A stretch of 64,000 nucleotides of DNA from Phaeobacter sp. G2 (GTDB lineage: Bacteria > Pseudomonadota > Alphaproteobacteria > Rhodobacterales > Rhodobacteraceae): positions 2,790,001 to 2,854,000 of the forward strand of contig CP104100.1 in NCBI GenBank assembly GCA_025163595.1, read 5' to 3'. Within the stretch, counting starts at the first letter, position 1. The number at the start of each line of letters is the position of its first letter. The notes below the pieces were generated by a model, which was not told the DNA's origin, searched no databases, and saw only the letters and a list, made by a program, of their open reading frames with translations. The position numbers and the translations under genes are program-made. Positions 63,999-64,000 of this stretch are shown here, piece after piece.

Positions 63999-64000
63999 GA

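Overview
The window is a chromosomal segment of an alphaproteobacterium of the Roseobacter group (Rhodobacteraceae). The evidence is a DMSP demethylase (dmdA) with acuI, a trgA-trgB-cysK tellurite-resistance cluster, a circularly permuted two-piece tmRNA with the alphaproteobacterial tag ANDNRAPVALAA, an RNase E with a large acidic insert in its S1 domain, and short DUF4169 and RHH genes behind fumC. Genus and species cannot be fixed from the sequence alone.

Layout. (1) 1-16405 is a defence island on the 3' side of a tRNA-Ser(GGA) gene. Next to the tRNA is a six-gene, overlap-coupled operon (RHH regulator, Mrr endonuclease, HsdM, HsdS, Abi_C protein, HsdR). An intact IS5-family (IS903-like) element follows, then a second operon: a RecB-like nuclease/RNase H-like/SF1 helicase fusion, a DUF4357 protein and a very large GHKL (Hsp90/sacsin-like) ATPase that runs off the left edge. 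(2) 16406-60946 is core chromosome: mscS-like channel, cysK, trgB, trgA; a PLP enzyme; acuI-dmdA with a divergent GntR regulator; tmRNA; chrA; sspB; fumC with two small genes; P450 with a membrane hydrolase; ccdA; a TusA-like gene; rne; dctD-dctB; purC-purS-purQ; an MprF-like protein; a probable three-gene B12-dependent methyl-transfer set (homocysteine methyltransferase, corrinoid protein, DUF1638) interrupted by an internally deleted IS5 relative; GST, a WYL regulator, sufE, a lipoprotein, rnd, purM-purN, an MBL-fold protein and a divergent LysR regulator. (3) 60947-64000 begins at the 3' end of a CAT-anticodon tRNA. It is again accessory in character: a 17-bp perfect hairpin, a 3' remnant of an IS1182-type transposase and two unrecognised exported or membrane protein genes.

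The most promising candidate for something undescribed is the left-hand three-gene operon (1-6804). It pairs a predicted Fe-S nuclease-helicase with a GHKL ATPase, and the parts are linked by 4-bp or short junctions. An IS element with no visible target duplication lies directly at the 5' end of its first gene. Other points worth checking are a DctD-like regulator without the GAFTGA loop and with a changed Walker B, the split methionine-synthase-like gene set, and several intergenic tandem duplications with a 16-bp period.
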